Shown here in pieces: positions 8,058 to 17,576 of a stretch of DNA of 64,000 nt. The position numbers and the translations under genes are program-made. Numbering within the stretch: the first letter of the stretch is position 1; each line of letters starts with the position of its first letter. The DNA is taken from positions 256,082 to 320,081 of the forward strand of contig NZ_JBBWUA010000002.1 in NCBI RefSeq assembly GCF_038181555.1, written 5' to 3'. Source of the DNA: Desulfitobacterium sp038181555. GTDB lineage: Bacteria; Bacillota; Desulfitobacteriia; Desulfitobacteriales; Desulfitobacteriaceae. A model generated the notes under the pieces. The model was not told where the DNA came from and made no database searches. It worked only from the letters and a program-made list of their open reading frames with translations.

Positions 8058-9428
8058 CTATTTGAGAATGGGTTCCCTATAATGCCTACGCACTAACTCC
8101 TTAAAGAATTCCCCTCTTTCTTCATAACTCTTAAACATATCCCAACTTGTACAAGCCGGGGAGAGCAAGACAACATCTCCAGGCTTCGCTTCCGCTATGG
8201 CTAGCTCCACTGCCTCCTCAAAGGTTTTCGCCCGAAGATAGTGCTGGATTCCTACATCTTGAGCAGCAATTTCCATCTCATCGGCGGCTGCACCGACAAG
8301 GACAAGACTCTTGACTTGTTCCTTTACGATCTTCATAAAGTCATGGAAATCAAGGCCTTTATTTTTACCCCCAGCAATGAGGACGATTGGTTCTGCAAAA
8401 GCGTATAAGGCCTTTTCTGCTGCATCTGGATTGGTCCCCTTCGAATCATTGATGAAGAGGATCCCATCATAAGTCCCTACCACCTCTTGGCGGTGCTCTA
8501 CCCCTTTAAACTCACGAAGTCCTTGGACAATCTGTTTCCAGGAAAGTCCCAATTCCCTAACAGCTGCTATGGAGGCTAGAATATTCTCCAGATTATGATT
8601 ACCTCGTAGCTGTAGTTCACATCGATTCATAATAGGAGTAAGCTTCCCATTTTCCGCGAAAACAAGCTCATCCCCCTGCACACTATAACCATTCCCCAGA
8701 AAGGTAGTGGGGCTAAAAAAGATGACCCTACCTTTGAGATGAGGCGCCAGCTCGCGAACATGGGTATCATCCCAATTTAAGATCGCACAATCCTCAGCTC
8801 TCTGATTTTCAAAAATCCGAGCTTTGGCTGCCAGATAATTCTCTATGGTCCCATGGCGATCCAGATGATCGGGCGTCATATTGAGTAGAATTCCTACATT
8901 CATACGCAGGCTATCGATATGTTCTAGTTGAAAGCTCGAAAGCTCGGCAACTACAATTCCCTGTTCGTTCAACTCACCTACCTGATCGCTTAAAGCAACA
9001 CCAATATTTCCTGCCACTAGGGTAGGACGGCCTGTTATTTTCGCTAGTTCGCCGATGAGTGTGGTCGTGGTTGTTTTTCCATTTGTACCCGTAACCCCAA
9101 TCTTGAAGGCTGGATGATCTCGCAAAGCAAGCTCCACCTCACTCCAGATTTGTGCCCCTTGACTGATACCCACTTGTATAAAGGGGAGTGCTGGGGAAAC
9201 CCCCGGCGAAAGTACGATAATTTCAGACCGAACCTCATCCCATTCAGGTGTACGACCTAAGATAAGTTGTCCTCCTGTTAAGCCTACCTCGTAAACATCC
9301 TTAAGTTTATCGGGCCCTTGGCGATCCGTTAATTTCACCCTCGCGCCCATGGCCTTAAGCCTTTTAACTGCAGCTAACCCGCTTCTTCCGGCACCCACAA
9401 CGAGTACCTGTTTATCTTTTAAATTCAT
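8058..9428 (-). CDS. murD: UDP-N-acetylmuramoylalanine-D-glutamate ligase MurD
   Basis: MurD is the ATP-dependent ligase that adds D-Glu to UDP-MurNAc-L-Ala. An N-terminal Rossmann-like domain (VLVVGAGRSGLAAVKRL) is followed by the ATP loop GVTGTNGKTTTT, the NMTPDHLDRH region, and the C-terminal domain with NDSKGTNPDA and LLSPACTSWDMF. The length, about 456 residues, is normal. I chose the ATG at 9426-9428, with GGTGG 4 bases upstream; a GTG four codons earlier is possible. Operon neighbours are mraY upstream and ftsW downstream. Confidence 0.95.
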   Translation of the reverse strand: MNLKDKQVLVVGAGRSGLAAVKRLKAMGARVKLTDRQGPDKLKDVYEVGLTGGQLILGRTPEWDEVRSEIIVLSPGVSPALPFIQVGISQGAQIWSEVELALRDHPAFKIGVTGTNGKTTTTTLIGELAKITGRPTLVAGNIGVALSDQVGELNEQGIVVAELSSFQLEHIDSLRMNVGILLNMTPDHLDRHGTIENYLAAKARIFENQRAEDCAILNWDDTHVRELAPHLKGRVIFFSPTTFLGNGYSVQGDELVFAENGKLTPIMNRCELQLRGNHNLENILASIAAVRELGLSWKQIVQGLREFKGVEHRQEVVGTYDGILFINDSKGTNPDAAEKALYAFAEPIVLIAGGKNKGLDFHDFMKIVKEQVKSLVLVGAAADEMEIAAQDVGIQHYLRAKTFEEAVELAIAEAKPGDVVLLSPACTSWDMFKSYEERGEFFKELVRRHYREPILK

Positions 9429-9526
9429 GATTCCACCCACTTAACAAAACTTAGCCGGCGCTAGGTCAGCACTGCTTTCGCACTTGTTGCCCTTAGACGA
9501 GACGGCTGCCTTACTTGCTTTATACT

Positions 9527-10534
9527 TTATATCATCCCGGCAATATAGGCGATAACTCCCAACACAGCACAAAGCAGGGAGGCTAGCCAAAAAACGATGA
9601 CGACTTTCCACTCATGCCAACCCACTAATTCATAGTGATGATGCAAGGGGCTCATCCGAAAGACCCGCTTACCGGTAGTTTGGAAAGAGATAACCTGAAT
9701 AATAACCGAGATGGCTTCTATCACATAAACACCACCAAGGATAAGGAGGATCAGTTCTGTTTTTGTCAGTACAGCTAAACCAACTAATGCCCCACCTAAA
9801 GCTAAGGAACCTGTATCACCCATGAAAACGCGTGCCGGAAATTTGTTGAAACGCAAAAAGCCTAAGCATCCACCTGCTACGGCCGCAGCAAACACTGCAA
9901 GATCGGATTCATAAGCCAAAATTGCGACCCTACCCCCTTGGGTTGCCGCCAACCAAGCTATGGCCACATACCCTAGGGCACTGAACAAGGTCGTTCCTGC
10001 CGCTAAACCATCCAGTCCATCGGTTAGATTCACAGCGTTGGTGATCCCTACAATGATTAAGGCAACAAAAGGATAGTAAAACAAGCCCAATTCCAGATGT
10101 ATCGTGGTGAAAGGGATGACGAGATCGGTCCCTCGACCTAAGTAGCGATTAGCCACCCAAGTGAGAAGGAAAGCAAGGGTAAATTGTCCTATTAATTTTT
10201 GGTAAGCTCTCAGCCCTAAAGACCTATGCATGACTACTTTGATAAAATCATCAATAAAACCAATTAGGCCGTATCCGAGCATCGAACTGACAACCAATAC
10301 CATTTCTAAGGACGTTGGCTTTTCAGCAATAGTCAGGGCGCTTACCACAATTCCCACTAAAAAGATAATACCACCCATGGTGGGAGTGCCCGCCTTTGCG
10401 AGATGGCGTTTCGGGCCCTCCTCACGAATATTCTGCCCGAACTTCAACACCCGTAAAATTGGAATCAATAACGGCCCTAGTATTAATGTGATTATCAACG
10501 CTACAGCAGCAGCCAAAAATATACGTTCAGACAT
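9527..10534 (-). CDS. mraY: Phospho-N-acetylmuramoyl-pentapeptide transferase MraY
   Basis: MraY is an integral membrane enzyme that transfers phospho-MurNAc-pentapeptide to undecaprenyl phosphate, forming lipid I. The 335-residue protein has about ten membrane helices and the catalytic motifs: GFIDDFIKV (Asp pair), NAVNLTDGLDGLAAG, FMGDTGSLALGG and the His cluster MSPLHHHYE. The gene is 21 bases after murF. The roughly 100 bases before murD hold nothing I can name. Confidence 0.96.
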   Translation of the reverse strand: MSERIFLAAAVALIITLILGPLLIPILRVLKFGQNIREEGPKRHLAKAGTPTMGGIIFLVGIVVSALTIAEKPTSLEMVLVVSSMLGYGLIGFIDDFIKVVMHRSLGLRAYQKLIGQFTLAFLLTWVANRYLGRGTDLVIPFTTIHLELGLFYYPFVALIIVGITNAVNLTDGLDGLAAGTTLFSALGYVAIAWLAATQGGRVAILAYESDLAVFAAAVAGGCLGFLRFNKFPARVFMGDTGSLALGGALVGLAVLTKTELILLILGGVYVIEAISVIIQVISFQTTGKRVFRMSPLHHHYELVGWHEWKVVIVFWLASLLCAVLGVIAYIAGMI

Positions 10535-10555
10535 GGGTTATTCCTTCCTTTACTC

Positions 10556-11986
10556 CTAACCTCTACGAAGTGCTTCTGTCACTTCTTCCATTCTCATGCC
10601 ACGGGAAGCTTTGATTAAGACCCAAGTGCCTTGACTTAATCGGGCGAGTAACTCTTGCGCCTTCTTTATTGCTCCTGCACGTTCAGGAAAAGAATAGATC
10701 CTCTCTGGAGACAATCCTCTTGCAAGGGCCCCCCGAGCAGTTTCCTCGGCAAGCTTTCCTACGGTAATCAGCTCAGTAATTCCCAAGTCGGCTACAGCTT
10801 GCCCTACTTCATAATGGCCTTCCCGACTGGTCTCACCGAGTTCATACATCTCCCCTAAGATGGCTAGGGTTGATGCCCCTCCTCTTTCCCGCAAAACTTG
10901 CAAGGATGCCTTCATTGAGGTCGGATTGGCATTATATACATCGCTAATCAGAGTGCTTTCGTAGATACCCGGCTGTAGTTCTAGCCGCATCCTGGACAAC
11001 TCCATAGTCGCCAAACCCTCACATCCCTCTTGAAGGGGGACCTCCAAGAGCATTCCTACACTAAGGGCTGCCAGAGAATCAAGCACATTGTGCTCTCCCG
11101 GTAGCGGTAATTTGACAGTTACCGGCGAAGTGAAAACAGGGACCTGACCCCAGTTTTCACTTTCCAAGGTGAAGTGGGTGCCTAGGGCTCCAAAGGGGGT
11201 TAGATTCAGTCCACGGAGATTAGGCTTATGGAACTTCCCCGCTAAGCCATAGAAAAACTGCTTAACTGAGCTTTTTTGGGCGAGTTTCCCACTCCACTCA
11301 TCCTCACTATTAAGCACAGCGAATCCCCCGGGAGGAAGCGCCTCAATTAACTCCCATTTAGCTCGGGCAATGTTTTCTTGAGTACCTAGTAGTTCCAAAT
11401 GAGTTGTGCCTATATTGGTAATGACACCGATATCCGGGCGAGCAATACTACATAAAAAAGCAATTTGCCCTAATCCGCGCATACCCATCTCTAAAACAAG
11501 AATCTCCGTGTTCTCCGGTGCATTCAGGATGGTCATAGGAAAACCAAGCTCATTATTCTGATTCTCCAGATTCTTATGAACACGGTATTTTCGGCTGAGC
11601 ACCGCTGCCACCATATCTTTTGTGGTGGTTTTGCCGTTGCTACCAGTGATAGCCACGACCTTGGCTCCCAACTGTCGGCTCCAGGATCGGGCTAGGGATT
11701 GCATAGCATCAAGGCACGACTCCACTTGGATCAGCGCTTTTCCATCAGGAATAATAAAGGCAGGTCGGTTCTCTAAACGCTCTTTCTCAGCAATTACTAC
11801 GCTAGCGCCTTTTTGCCAAGCTGCTTCTATATAATCATGCCCATCGACCTTTTCTCCCACCAGGGCAAAAAAGATATTCCCTTCCTTGGCTAGGCGACTG
11901 TCAATACAGCAGCCAAAAGCTAGGGCTTGAGAATTTCCCCATAATTCCTCTTTCAGTAATGCGGCAATCTTTTGGCTATCCCACAT
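10556..11986 (-). CDS. murF: UDP-MurNAc-tripeptide-D-alanyl-D-alanine ligase MurF
   Basis: MurF adds the D-Ala-D-Ala dipeptide to complete the UDP-MurNAc-pentapeptide. The 476-residue protein has the ATP loop AITGSNGKTTTKD (about 112-124), LEMGMRGLGQI, NIGTTHLELLG and the C-terminal YNANPTSMKASL region. Its start overlaps the murE stop by 11 bases, indicating translational coupling. Residues about 275-287 (SENWGQVPVFTSP) are encoded by a 35-base near-perfect palindrome, which looks like a short repeat absorbed in frame (see the separate repeat entry). Confidence 0.96.
   Translation of the reverse strand: MWDSQKIAALLKEELWGNSQALAFGCCIDSRLAKEGNIFFALVGEKVDGHDYIEAAWQKGASVVIAEKERLENRPAFIIPDGKALIQVESCLDAMQSLARSWSRQLGAKVVAITGSNGKTTTKDMVAAVLSRKYRVHKNLENQNNELGFPMTILNAPENTEILVLEMGMRGLGQIAFLCSIARPDIGVITNIGTTHLELLGTQENIARAKWELIEALPPGGFAVLNSEDEWSGKLAQKSSVKQFFYGLAGKFHKPNLRGLNLTPFGALGTHFTLESENWGQVPVFTSPVTVKLPLPGEHNVLDSLAALSVGMLLEVPLQEGCEGLATMELSRMRLELQPGIYESTLISDVYNANPTSMKASLQVLRERGGASTLAILGEMYELGETSREGHYEVGQAVADLGITELITVGKLAEETARGALARGLSPERIYSFPERAGAIKKAQELLARLSQGTWVLIKASRGMRMEEVTEALRRG
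11128..11162. repeat. REP-like palindrome inside murF
   Basis: Arms AAGTGAAAAC (11128-11137) and GTTTTCACTT (11153-11162) pair perfectly over 10 bases, and the interior GGGACCTGACCC adds further pairing. The CTGGGG-TCAGGTCCC core resembles short palindromes linked to REP-associated transposases in many bacteria. A related sequence is at 50541-50567. The length keeps the reading frame open. Confidence 0.55.
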
Positions 11987-13466
11987 AACCCAGCCTCCTC
12001 AAGGCTTCCCGGGCGACTTCCCTGTCGTCAAAGGGCAATACTTCTTTACCGATAATCTGATAATCTTCATGGCCTTTCCCGGCTATGAGCACCGTATCTC
12101 CTTCTTTAGCAAGAATGAGGGCACATTCGATAGCTTCCTGTCGTTTGACATTAGCTGTATAATCAATTCCCTCAATCCCCTCCAAGATATCTTGGATAAT
12201 CTGCCGAGGGTCTTCAGTACGGGGGTTATCTGAAGTAACAATGACGTGATCACTGAGTTGCTCAGCGATAGCCCCCATTTGCGGGCGTTTCCCTTTATCC
12301 CGATCCCCTCCGCAGCCAAATACCGTAATCAAGCGTCCTGGCGTAAACTCTAGCGCAGCTTGGCAGACATTAGCCAGCCCATCAGGAGTATGAGCATAAT
12401 CCACAATCACTTGGAAGGGTTGCCCCATCCTTATACTCTCAAAGCGTCCCGGTACACCTTGAACATTAGCCAAGGCCCTTTTGACAAGCTCCGGACTGCG
12501 ACCGCTCTCTACACCCCAAGCAAAGGCTGCTAACGCGTTATACACACTAAACATGCCCGGCGTTGTATAGTTCACTTGCTCTGTCCGTCCTTTAAAACGA
12601 ACTGTAAAACTGACCCCGTCAGCAGTTAACTCAATATCCTCAGCACGATAATCCAGGTGAGCAGCTTTCACACCGTAGGTTACTACGGGAGCAGCCGCAA
12701 CCTTAATTAATGTCTCTGCTGCCGGATCATCTCCGTTCACAACACCGATCTTTGGGCTTTTTGCTCCGCTAAGGCCGCTAAATAGTTTGGTTTTAGCCTG
12801 GAGGTATTCCTCCATTGTTTTATGATAATCTAAGTGATCTTGTGTCAAGTTTGTAAAAATCCCCGCATCAAATTCGCATCCCTTGACCCGGCCTAAATCT
12901 AGAGCATGGGAGGATACTTCCATGACCGCCAGCTGAACTTCCTCGTCCACCATTTCCTTCAGGAGCTTCTGAAGATCAATGGCCTCCGGAGTAGTGCGAT
13001 TTCCCGGCAGCTCCCTTCCGGCAATGCGAGCCCCGAGGGTCCCTATTAGACCCACCTTTTTCCCTTCCTCAGCAACAATACGCTCCACCAGATAAGTAAT
13101 GGTGGTTTTTCCGTTAGTACCCGTAACGCCGATGACTTCCAACTTGCCGGCAGGATGATCATAAAGATTAGCAGCGATCTCGCCCATAACCTCGCGTACA
13201 TGTTGTACTTGGAGCTGAGGCACATCCAGAGGGAGAACCCTTTCCACCAGTAAGGCAACTGCTCCATTTTCGATGGCCTTGGCCGCGAAGTCATGACCGT
13301 CCACGTTCATTCCGGGAACACAGGCATATATATCTCCCGGCTCAACCTGACGAGAATCCATAGAAATCCCTTGAATTAGGGTTTCTTGATCTCCGGTGCT
13401 CTTGATTATTTCGACACCAGTTAAAATCTCTGATAGTTTTTTTTGAACAGACTTCACCCTCATCAC
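11976..13466 (-). CDS. murE: UDP-MurNAc-dipeptide ligase MurE, meso-diaminopimelate-type
   Basis: MurE adds the third residue of the stem peptide. The 496-residue protein has the ATP loop GVTGTNGKTT (113-122), NLTQDHLDYH with the carbamylated-lysine region after it, and the C-terminal DNPRTEDP at 413-420. The DNPR motif is the known signature of meso-diaminopimelate-adding MurE, against lysine-adding enzymes, so the wall is predicted to be mDAP type. It overlaps murF by 11 bases and follows the PBP gene by about 50 bases. Confidence 0.95.
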   Translation of the reverse strand: MMRVKSVQKKLSEILTGVEIIKSTGDQETLIQGISMDSRQVEPGDIYACVPGMNVDGHDFAAKAIENGAVALLVERVLPLDVPQLQVQHVREVMGEIAANLYDHPAGKLEVIGVTGTNGKTTITYLVERIVAEEGKKVGLIGTLGARIAGRELPGNRTTPEAIDLQKLLKEMVDEEVQLAVMEVSSHALDLGRVKGCEFDAGIFTNLTQDHLDYHKTMEEYLQAKTKLFSGLSGAKSPKIGVVNGDDPAAETLIKVAAAPVVTYGVKAAHLDYRAEDIELTADGVSFTVRFKGRTEQVNYTTPGMFSVYNALAAFAWGVESGRSPELVKRALANVQGVPGRFESIRMGQPFQVIVDYAHTPDGLANVCQAALEFTPGRLITVFGCGGDRDKGKRPQMGAIAEQLSDHVIVTSDNPRTEDPRQIIQDILEGIEGIDYTANVKRQEAIECALILAKEGDTVLIAGKGHEDYQIIGKEVLPFDDREVAREALRRLGYVG

Positions 13467-13513
13467 TACCTTTCAGCTCTAGTATAGACATTAAAAATTT
13501 ATTGCAATCATTA

Positions 13514-15559
13514 TTATCTTAAGGGTAGCCTCCAGTTCATTTGCAGTAGAGTTGGAATATCCACATCCAGTTCTTCCTCGATAGCCCACCAATTTCCTGT
13601 CGTTGGAGAACCCGCCTCCGAACCAAGATAGACCAGAACTGATGATTGAGCTTCGACAAGTGAATCCGCATGGGGAATTTGATCCAAAACAATACTACCG
13701 TTTCCTTCGGTCATAATTGTAAACCCAGCCTTCTTAAGCTCCTTATCGGCTTCGGCATAAGTTAGACCCAGCACAGAAGGCACCTTTGCAGCCTTCTTAA
13801 TCGGAGGAATAACCATATCTAGGCGTGGTTTGCCAAGGGTCAAAGGAGCTTTCATATCCATCTCCACATTTAAGTATTTCAAGGAGTCCAACAAAACTCC
13901 TCTTACAGGTGGGGCTGCTACTGAACCTCCATAAAAAGGCACACCGTCAATCACGCAAAGAATGGCCAACTTCGGATTGTCCGCTGGGGCAAAGGCTATG
14001 AAGGAAGCTACATACTCCCCTTGGATATACGCCCCGTTAGCAACTTTCTGGGCGGTCCCAGTCTTACCTGCTACCCGATAGCCAGGCAGAAAGGCCCGAT
14101 ACCCCGTGCCATTAGTTACTACAGACTCTAGCATCTGGCGGGCTGTTTTGGAGGTTTCTTCCTTAATCACGCGATGCACTTCCTGGGGCTCAAAGGACTC
14201 AATTACTTTTCCGGTGGGACCCACAATCTCTTTGACTAATTGTGGCTTCATTAAGGTTCCACCATTTGCCACTGCTGAAACAGCTGTAAGAAGCTGAATC
14301 GCGGTCACATTATTGGTTTGCCCAATGGACATGGTGGCTAAATCTAAGGCGGTGGCTCTCTTCTTATTAGCTAAGATCCCCACAGCTTCTCCGGACATTT
14401 CGATTCCCGTCTTCTTGCCAAAGCCAAAATCAGCAAGGTACTTATAGAATTTATCTGTACCTAAACGCTGACCCATTTCCACAAAACCCGGGTTGCAGGA
14501 ATTCTCAACCACTTGTGTGAAGGTCTGACTTCCATGTCCCCCATGCTTCCAGCAATGAACCGTTTTACCGAGGATGGTAATGCCACCCGGATCAAAGAAA
14601 CCACCATTAGGGCTGATTTTCTTTTCTTCAAGAGCAGCTGCCAAGGTGATAATCTTGAAGGTCGATCCCGGCTCGTAGCCATTTTGGATGGCAATATTGC
14701 GTCGCGTACTTTGTTCATAATTCTGGTAATAATTCGGGTCATAAGTAGGCGCTGATGCTAATGCCAAGACTTCCCCTGTATTGGGGTCCATAACAAGGAT
14801 GGAGGCACTTTTGGGGGCTTGCCCGTTCATATTCGCTCCTTGTCCTGACATTAATTTCTGCAGTTCACGCTCGGCAAAAGCTTGGATATTCTTATCGATG
14901 GTCAAGCGCACCGTGTTGCCGTTTTTGGGCGTGACATACATCTGATTGGCAAACGGCAAAGGAATTCCATTGGCAGCAAACTCAGTCAAGACTGCCCCCG
15001 GCACACCAATCAACGCTGAATCCCTAGTCAACTCTATTCCTTCCAACCCCTGGTTGTCAATCCCCGCAAAACCAATAATATGGGCAGCTAATGTCCCATT
15101 AGGATAATAACGCACACTATCTTCGGTAACGCCGATCCCAGGTAGCTCTAAGGCTCGTACTTGAGTAGCAACTTCTGCAGTGACTCTTTTTTTCACATAC
15201 TCAAGGGCCGAGCGCTTGGTGATTTTCTCAAGAACCTGCTCCGGCTGCATTTCCAGTATTCCTGATAAGGTGTGAGCAATTTCTTCAGCTCGTTTCGAAG
15301 ACCTTACTTGAGCCGGAACGGCATACACTGTCTCGGTGCTCACACTCATAGCGAGAACATCCCCATTGCGATCTTCAATATTACCCCTTTTGGCGGCAAC
15401 CGGTACACCTCGGAAATGACTTTCATCAGCCTTATCACTGAGAATTGCCCCTTGAGCTAATTGTACAAAGGCCAGCCGGACAATTAATACCACCAAAAAA
15501 GCACTTACACATAAAAAAAGAAAAGCGATACGTTTACGCATGACAACATAAGGACTCAA
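13514..15559 (-). CDS. ftsI: Class B penicillin-binding protein, SpoVD/FtsI type with one PASTA domain
   Basis: This is a bitopic transpeptidase that crosslinks septal or spore peptidoglycan. The 681 residues show a short cytoplasmic tail, one membrane helix (about 9-32), a dimerisation domain, then the transpeptidase motifs S299-TFK, S354-CN and K499-TG. One PASTA domain follows (about 598-655), then a short tail. The layout fits B. subtilis SpoVD or PbpB; only one such gene is in this cluster, so it may serve vegetative division, sporulation or both. The first codon is TTG (15557-15559) with a GGTGGG close by; an ATG six codons later lacks a clear ribosome binding site. Confidence 0.92.
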   Translation of the reverse strand: MSPYVVMRKRIAFLFLCVSAFLVVLIVRLAFVQLAQGAILSDKADESHFRGVPVAAKRGNIEDRNGDVLAMSVSTETVYAVPAQVRSSKRAEEIAHTLSGILEMQPEQVLEKITKRSALEYVKKRVTAEVATQVRALELPGIGVTEDSVRYYPNGTLAAHIIGFAGIDNQGLEGIELTRDSALIGVPGAVLTEFAANGIPLPFANQMYVTPKNGNTVRLTIDKNIQAFAERELQKLMSGQGANMNGQAPKSASILVMDPNTGEVLALASAPTYDPNYYQNYEQSTRRNIAIQNGYEPGSTFKIITLAAALEEKKISPNGGFFDPGGITILGKTVHCWKHGGHGSQTFTQVVENSCNPGFVEMGQRLGTDKFYKYLADFGFGKKTGIEMSGEAVGILANKKRATALDLATMSIGQTNNVTAIQLLTAVSAVANGGTLMKPQLVKEIVGPTGKVIESFEPQEVHRVIKEETSKTARQMLESVVTNGTGYRAFLPGYRVAGKTGTAQKVANGAYIQGEYVASFIAFAPADNPKLAILCVIDGVPFYGGSVAAPPVRGVLLDSLKYLNVEMDMKAPLTLGKPRLDMVIPPIKKAAKVPSVLGLTYAEADKELKKAGFTIMTEGNGSIVLDQIPHADSLVEAQSSVLVYLGSEAGSPTTGNWWAIEEELDVDIPTLLQMNWRLPLR

Positions 15560-15611
15560 TGTCCCACCCCCTATTTTAGGGCGTCACCGTAAACTCTACC
15601 GCTTTTGTCTA

Positions 15612-16091
15612 TTATCGTTGTGTAGAAGCAAAGAAACTGGTAAATTTCTGCGATATTTGCTCAATTGCAGAAGGTTCTTGGACAACCTCTTCCTGTACGG
15701 CTGGAGCTGACTGGACGCCCTTTTCTATCTTGGCGACAGGTAATGTTCCAGCCACATAGACCGTTCCCGCAGGTTTTTCCATGCCCATGGCAAGTGCCGC
15801 ACTTTCAATCCGACTTACGGAACGCAATTTATCCACTTGCGCTTCCAAGAGATCATTGTTCGCCTCAAGGGCCGTAATCTCTCTTTGCATTCCCCGAATT
15901 TGGGCTCCCTTAACCACCGTAAGATTAATGGTTTCCACAGCGAATACCGTTGCTAGGGTCACCACTAAGCTTAAAACAAGAATACTTTTCCAGTGAGAAC
16001 GGGGCCTCTGGCGACGGACGGGCCTTTTCGCTTTGCGGGGTAATTCCTCTATGGGCTGTTCCCATTCAATTTTTTCCTGCGCTACTACCAA
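15612..16091 (-). CDS. ftsL: Cell division protein FtsL-like
   Basis: This is a small bitopic divisome protein that forms coiled-coil complexes with DivIC/FtsB and FtsQ. After a basic segment (PRKAKRPVRRQRPRS) it has one membrane helix (ILVLSLVVTLATVFAVETI) and a heptad-like coiled coil (REITALEANNDLLEAQVDKL), then a charged tail. It lies between rsmH and the PBP gene, the standard ftsL place. The frame opens at 16124, but GGAGGAGG lies just upstream of an in-frame TTG at 16089-16091, which I take as the start (159 residues). FtsL is poorly conserved in sequence, so the name rests on topology and position. Confidence 0.82.
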   Translation of the reverse strand: MVVAQEKIEWEQPIEELPRKAKRPVRRQRPRSHWKSILVLSLVVTLATVFAVETINLTVVKGAQIRGMQREITALEANNDLLEAQVDKLRSVSRIESAALAMGMEKPAGTVYVAGTLPVAKIEKGVQSAPAVQEEVVQEPSAIEQISQKFTSFFASTQR

Positions 16092-16132
16092 AGGTATTCC
16101 TCCTCCGTTCTCTTTATACTTCAAATTCTAGT

Positions 16133-17065
16133 TCATAGTTTTTCGGCTATTCTCAGCTTGGCACTGCGGGCTCGAGGGTTTCCCTCAACCTCTTGAGAAC
16201 TAGGTAAAATAGGTTTTCTATTGATTAAACGCGCTAAAGGTTTTGCGTTACATTGACATATGGGAAAACTCGGAGGACAACTGCATCGCCCTAACCAAGA
16301 GTTCATCTTCTCTTTCACAATGCGATCTTCCAAGGAGTGAAAGGTTATGACTCCTACCCTCCCACCGGGGGCAAGACAGCGTATAACCTGATCCAAGGTC
16401 CTTTCTAAGACTCCCAGCTCGTCGTTCACGGCAATTCTAAGAGCTTGAAAGGTTCTTTTCGCCGGATGAGGTCCTTCTCGGCGAGCCCCTGCCGGGATCG
16501 CTTTTTTAATAATATCTACTAACTCCCCAGTGGTCTCGATCGAACCTTCCTCTCGAGCATTAACGATAAATTCAACGATCCGTTTCGACCATTTTTCTTC
16601 TCCATACTTCCAGAGGATCTCAGAGAGTTGTCCTGGGGTCCATTCGTTGACTATAACCTTTGCCGATATAGGATTCTGTGGATTCATCCGCATATCCAGT
16701 TCGGCGTCTTGCATATAACTAAATCCCCGTTCAGCCTCATCTAACTGAGGAGATGATACCCCAAGATCAAAGAGAATACCTTGAACAGGCAAAAGCTCAA
16801 GAGATTGTAATGACTCTTCCAGGGATTCAAAGTTGCGATTGACCAAAAAAACTCGAGGGTCTTCCTTAAATTTAAGTCGTGCGTTGGCGATGGCTAAAGG
16901 ATCTTGATCTAAACCCACCAGTTTGCCCGCGCTGCTTAGTTTAGACAATAGCAAAGTGCTATGTCCGGCACCTCCTAAAGTGCAATCCACATAAGTTCCG
17001 GAGGGATCCTTGATAACCCCTTCGACAGTTTCTTTTAACAAAACCGTGACATGATGAAACTCCAA
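16133..17065 (-). CDS. rsmH: 16S rRNA (cytosine-1402-N4)-methyltransferase RsmH (MraW)
   Basis: RsmH is the S-adenosylmethionine-dependent enzyme that N4-methylates C1402 in the ribosomal P site. The 310-residue protein begins MEFHHVTVLLKETVEGV and has the SAM motif DCTLGGAGHSTLLL, GILFDLGVSSPQLDEAERGFSY, the HPAKRTFQALRIAVN segment and the ending IVKEKMNSW..NPRARSAKLR typical of the family. It lies 17 bases after mraZ, as in most bacteria. Confidence 0.96.
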   Translation of the reverse strand: MEFHHVTVLLKETVEGVIKDPSGTYVDCTLGGAGHSTLLLSKLSSAGKLVGLDQDPLAIANARLKFKEDPRVFLVNRNFESLEESLQSLELLPVQGILFDLGVSSPQLDEAERGFSYMQDAELDMRMNPQNPISAKVIVNEWTPGQLSEILWKYGEEKWSKRIVEFIVNAREEGSIETTGELVDIIKKAIPAGARREGPHPAKRTFQALRIAVNDELGVLERTLDQVIRCLAPGGRVGVITFHSLEDRIVKEKMNSWLGRCSCPPSFPICQCNAKPLARLINRKPILPSSQEVEGNPRARSAKLRIAEKL

Positions 17066-17082
17066 AGCGTTCGACCTCTTCT

Positions 17083-17514
17083 CTATATTCCCAGGTTCAC
17101 TAAAGACTCTGCTGCACTAGCATAGGCATCTTCAGCCTGACGAGAATAGTCTGCCCAAAGGCCTTGACTCCAAATCTCCACTCGTGAGGAGACTCCGACC
17201 AATACCACATCTTTATCAAGCTGGGCGTATTCACGCAAATTTGCTGGCAATAGAATTCTACCTTGCTTATCAATCTCGCATTCAGTGGCCCCGGAAAAAA
17301 AGAATCGGACAAATGCTCGTGCATCCTGTTGGGTAAAGGGTAAAGCGCGGAGTTTTTCTTCAAGGATCTTCCACTCCTCTTGAGGGTAAACAAAAAGACA
17401 GTGATCTAAGCCTTTCGTGGCAATAAATCGCTCGCCCAAGGCTTCTCGGAACTTTGACGGCACAATCAGCCGACCTTTTCCATCGATCGTATGGAGGTAT
17501 TCCCCCATGAACAT
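17083..17514 (-). CDS. mraZ: Transcriptional regulator MraZ
   Basis: MraZ is a ring-forming DNA-binding protein with two SpoVT/AbrB-like domains that represses the dcw operon in E. coli and mycoplasmas by binding spaced repeats at the promoter. The 143-residue product shows the first domain (YLHTIDGKGRLIVPSKFRE) and the second (CEIDKQGRILLPANLREYA), each with the DxxGRxxxP motif. It is the first gene of the cluster, and a four-unit repeat matching a MraZ operator lies 23 bases before its start, so autorepression is likely. Confidence 0.96.
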   Translation of the reverse strand: MFMGEYLHTIDGKGRLIVPSKFREALGERFIATKGLDHCLFVYPQEEWKILEEKLRALPFTQQDARAFVRFFFSGATECEIDKQGRILLPANLREYAQLDKDVVLVGVSSRVEIWSQGLWADYSRQAEDAYASAAESLVNLGI

Positions 17515-17536
17515 GTTCTTTCACCCCACAGCGTAC

Positions 17537-17576
17537 GCACTTTGCTCCACTTTACTCCACTTTACCCCACTTATTC
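17537..17576 (-). promoter_or_regulatory. Candidate MraZ operator: four 10-bp repeats
   Basis: On the minus strand four units of AAGTGGNGTA type follow each other with an exact 10-base period (AGTGGGGTAA, AGTGGAGTAA, AGTGGAGCAA, AGTGCGTACG). The TGGNG-N5 spacing agrees with the E. coli MraZ site (TGGGN repeats with 5-base spacers), and AAAGTGG with the motif reported for mycoplasma MraZ. The first unit overlaps the -10 of the sigma-H-like promoter. Confidence 0.75.
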
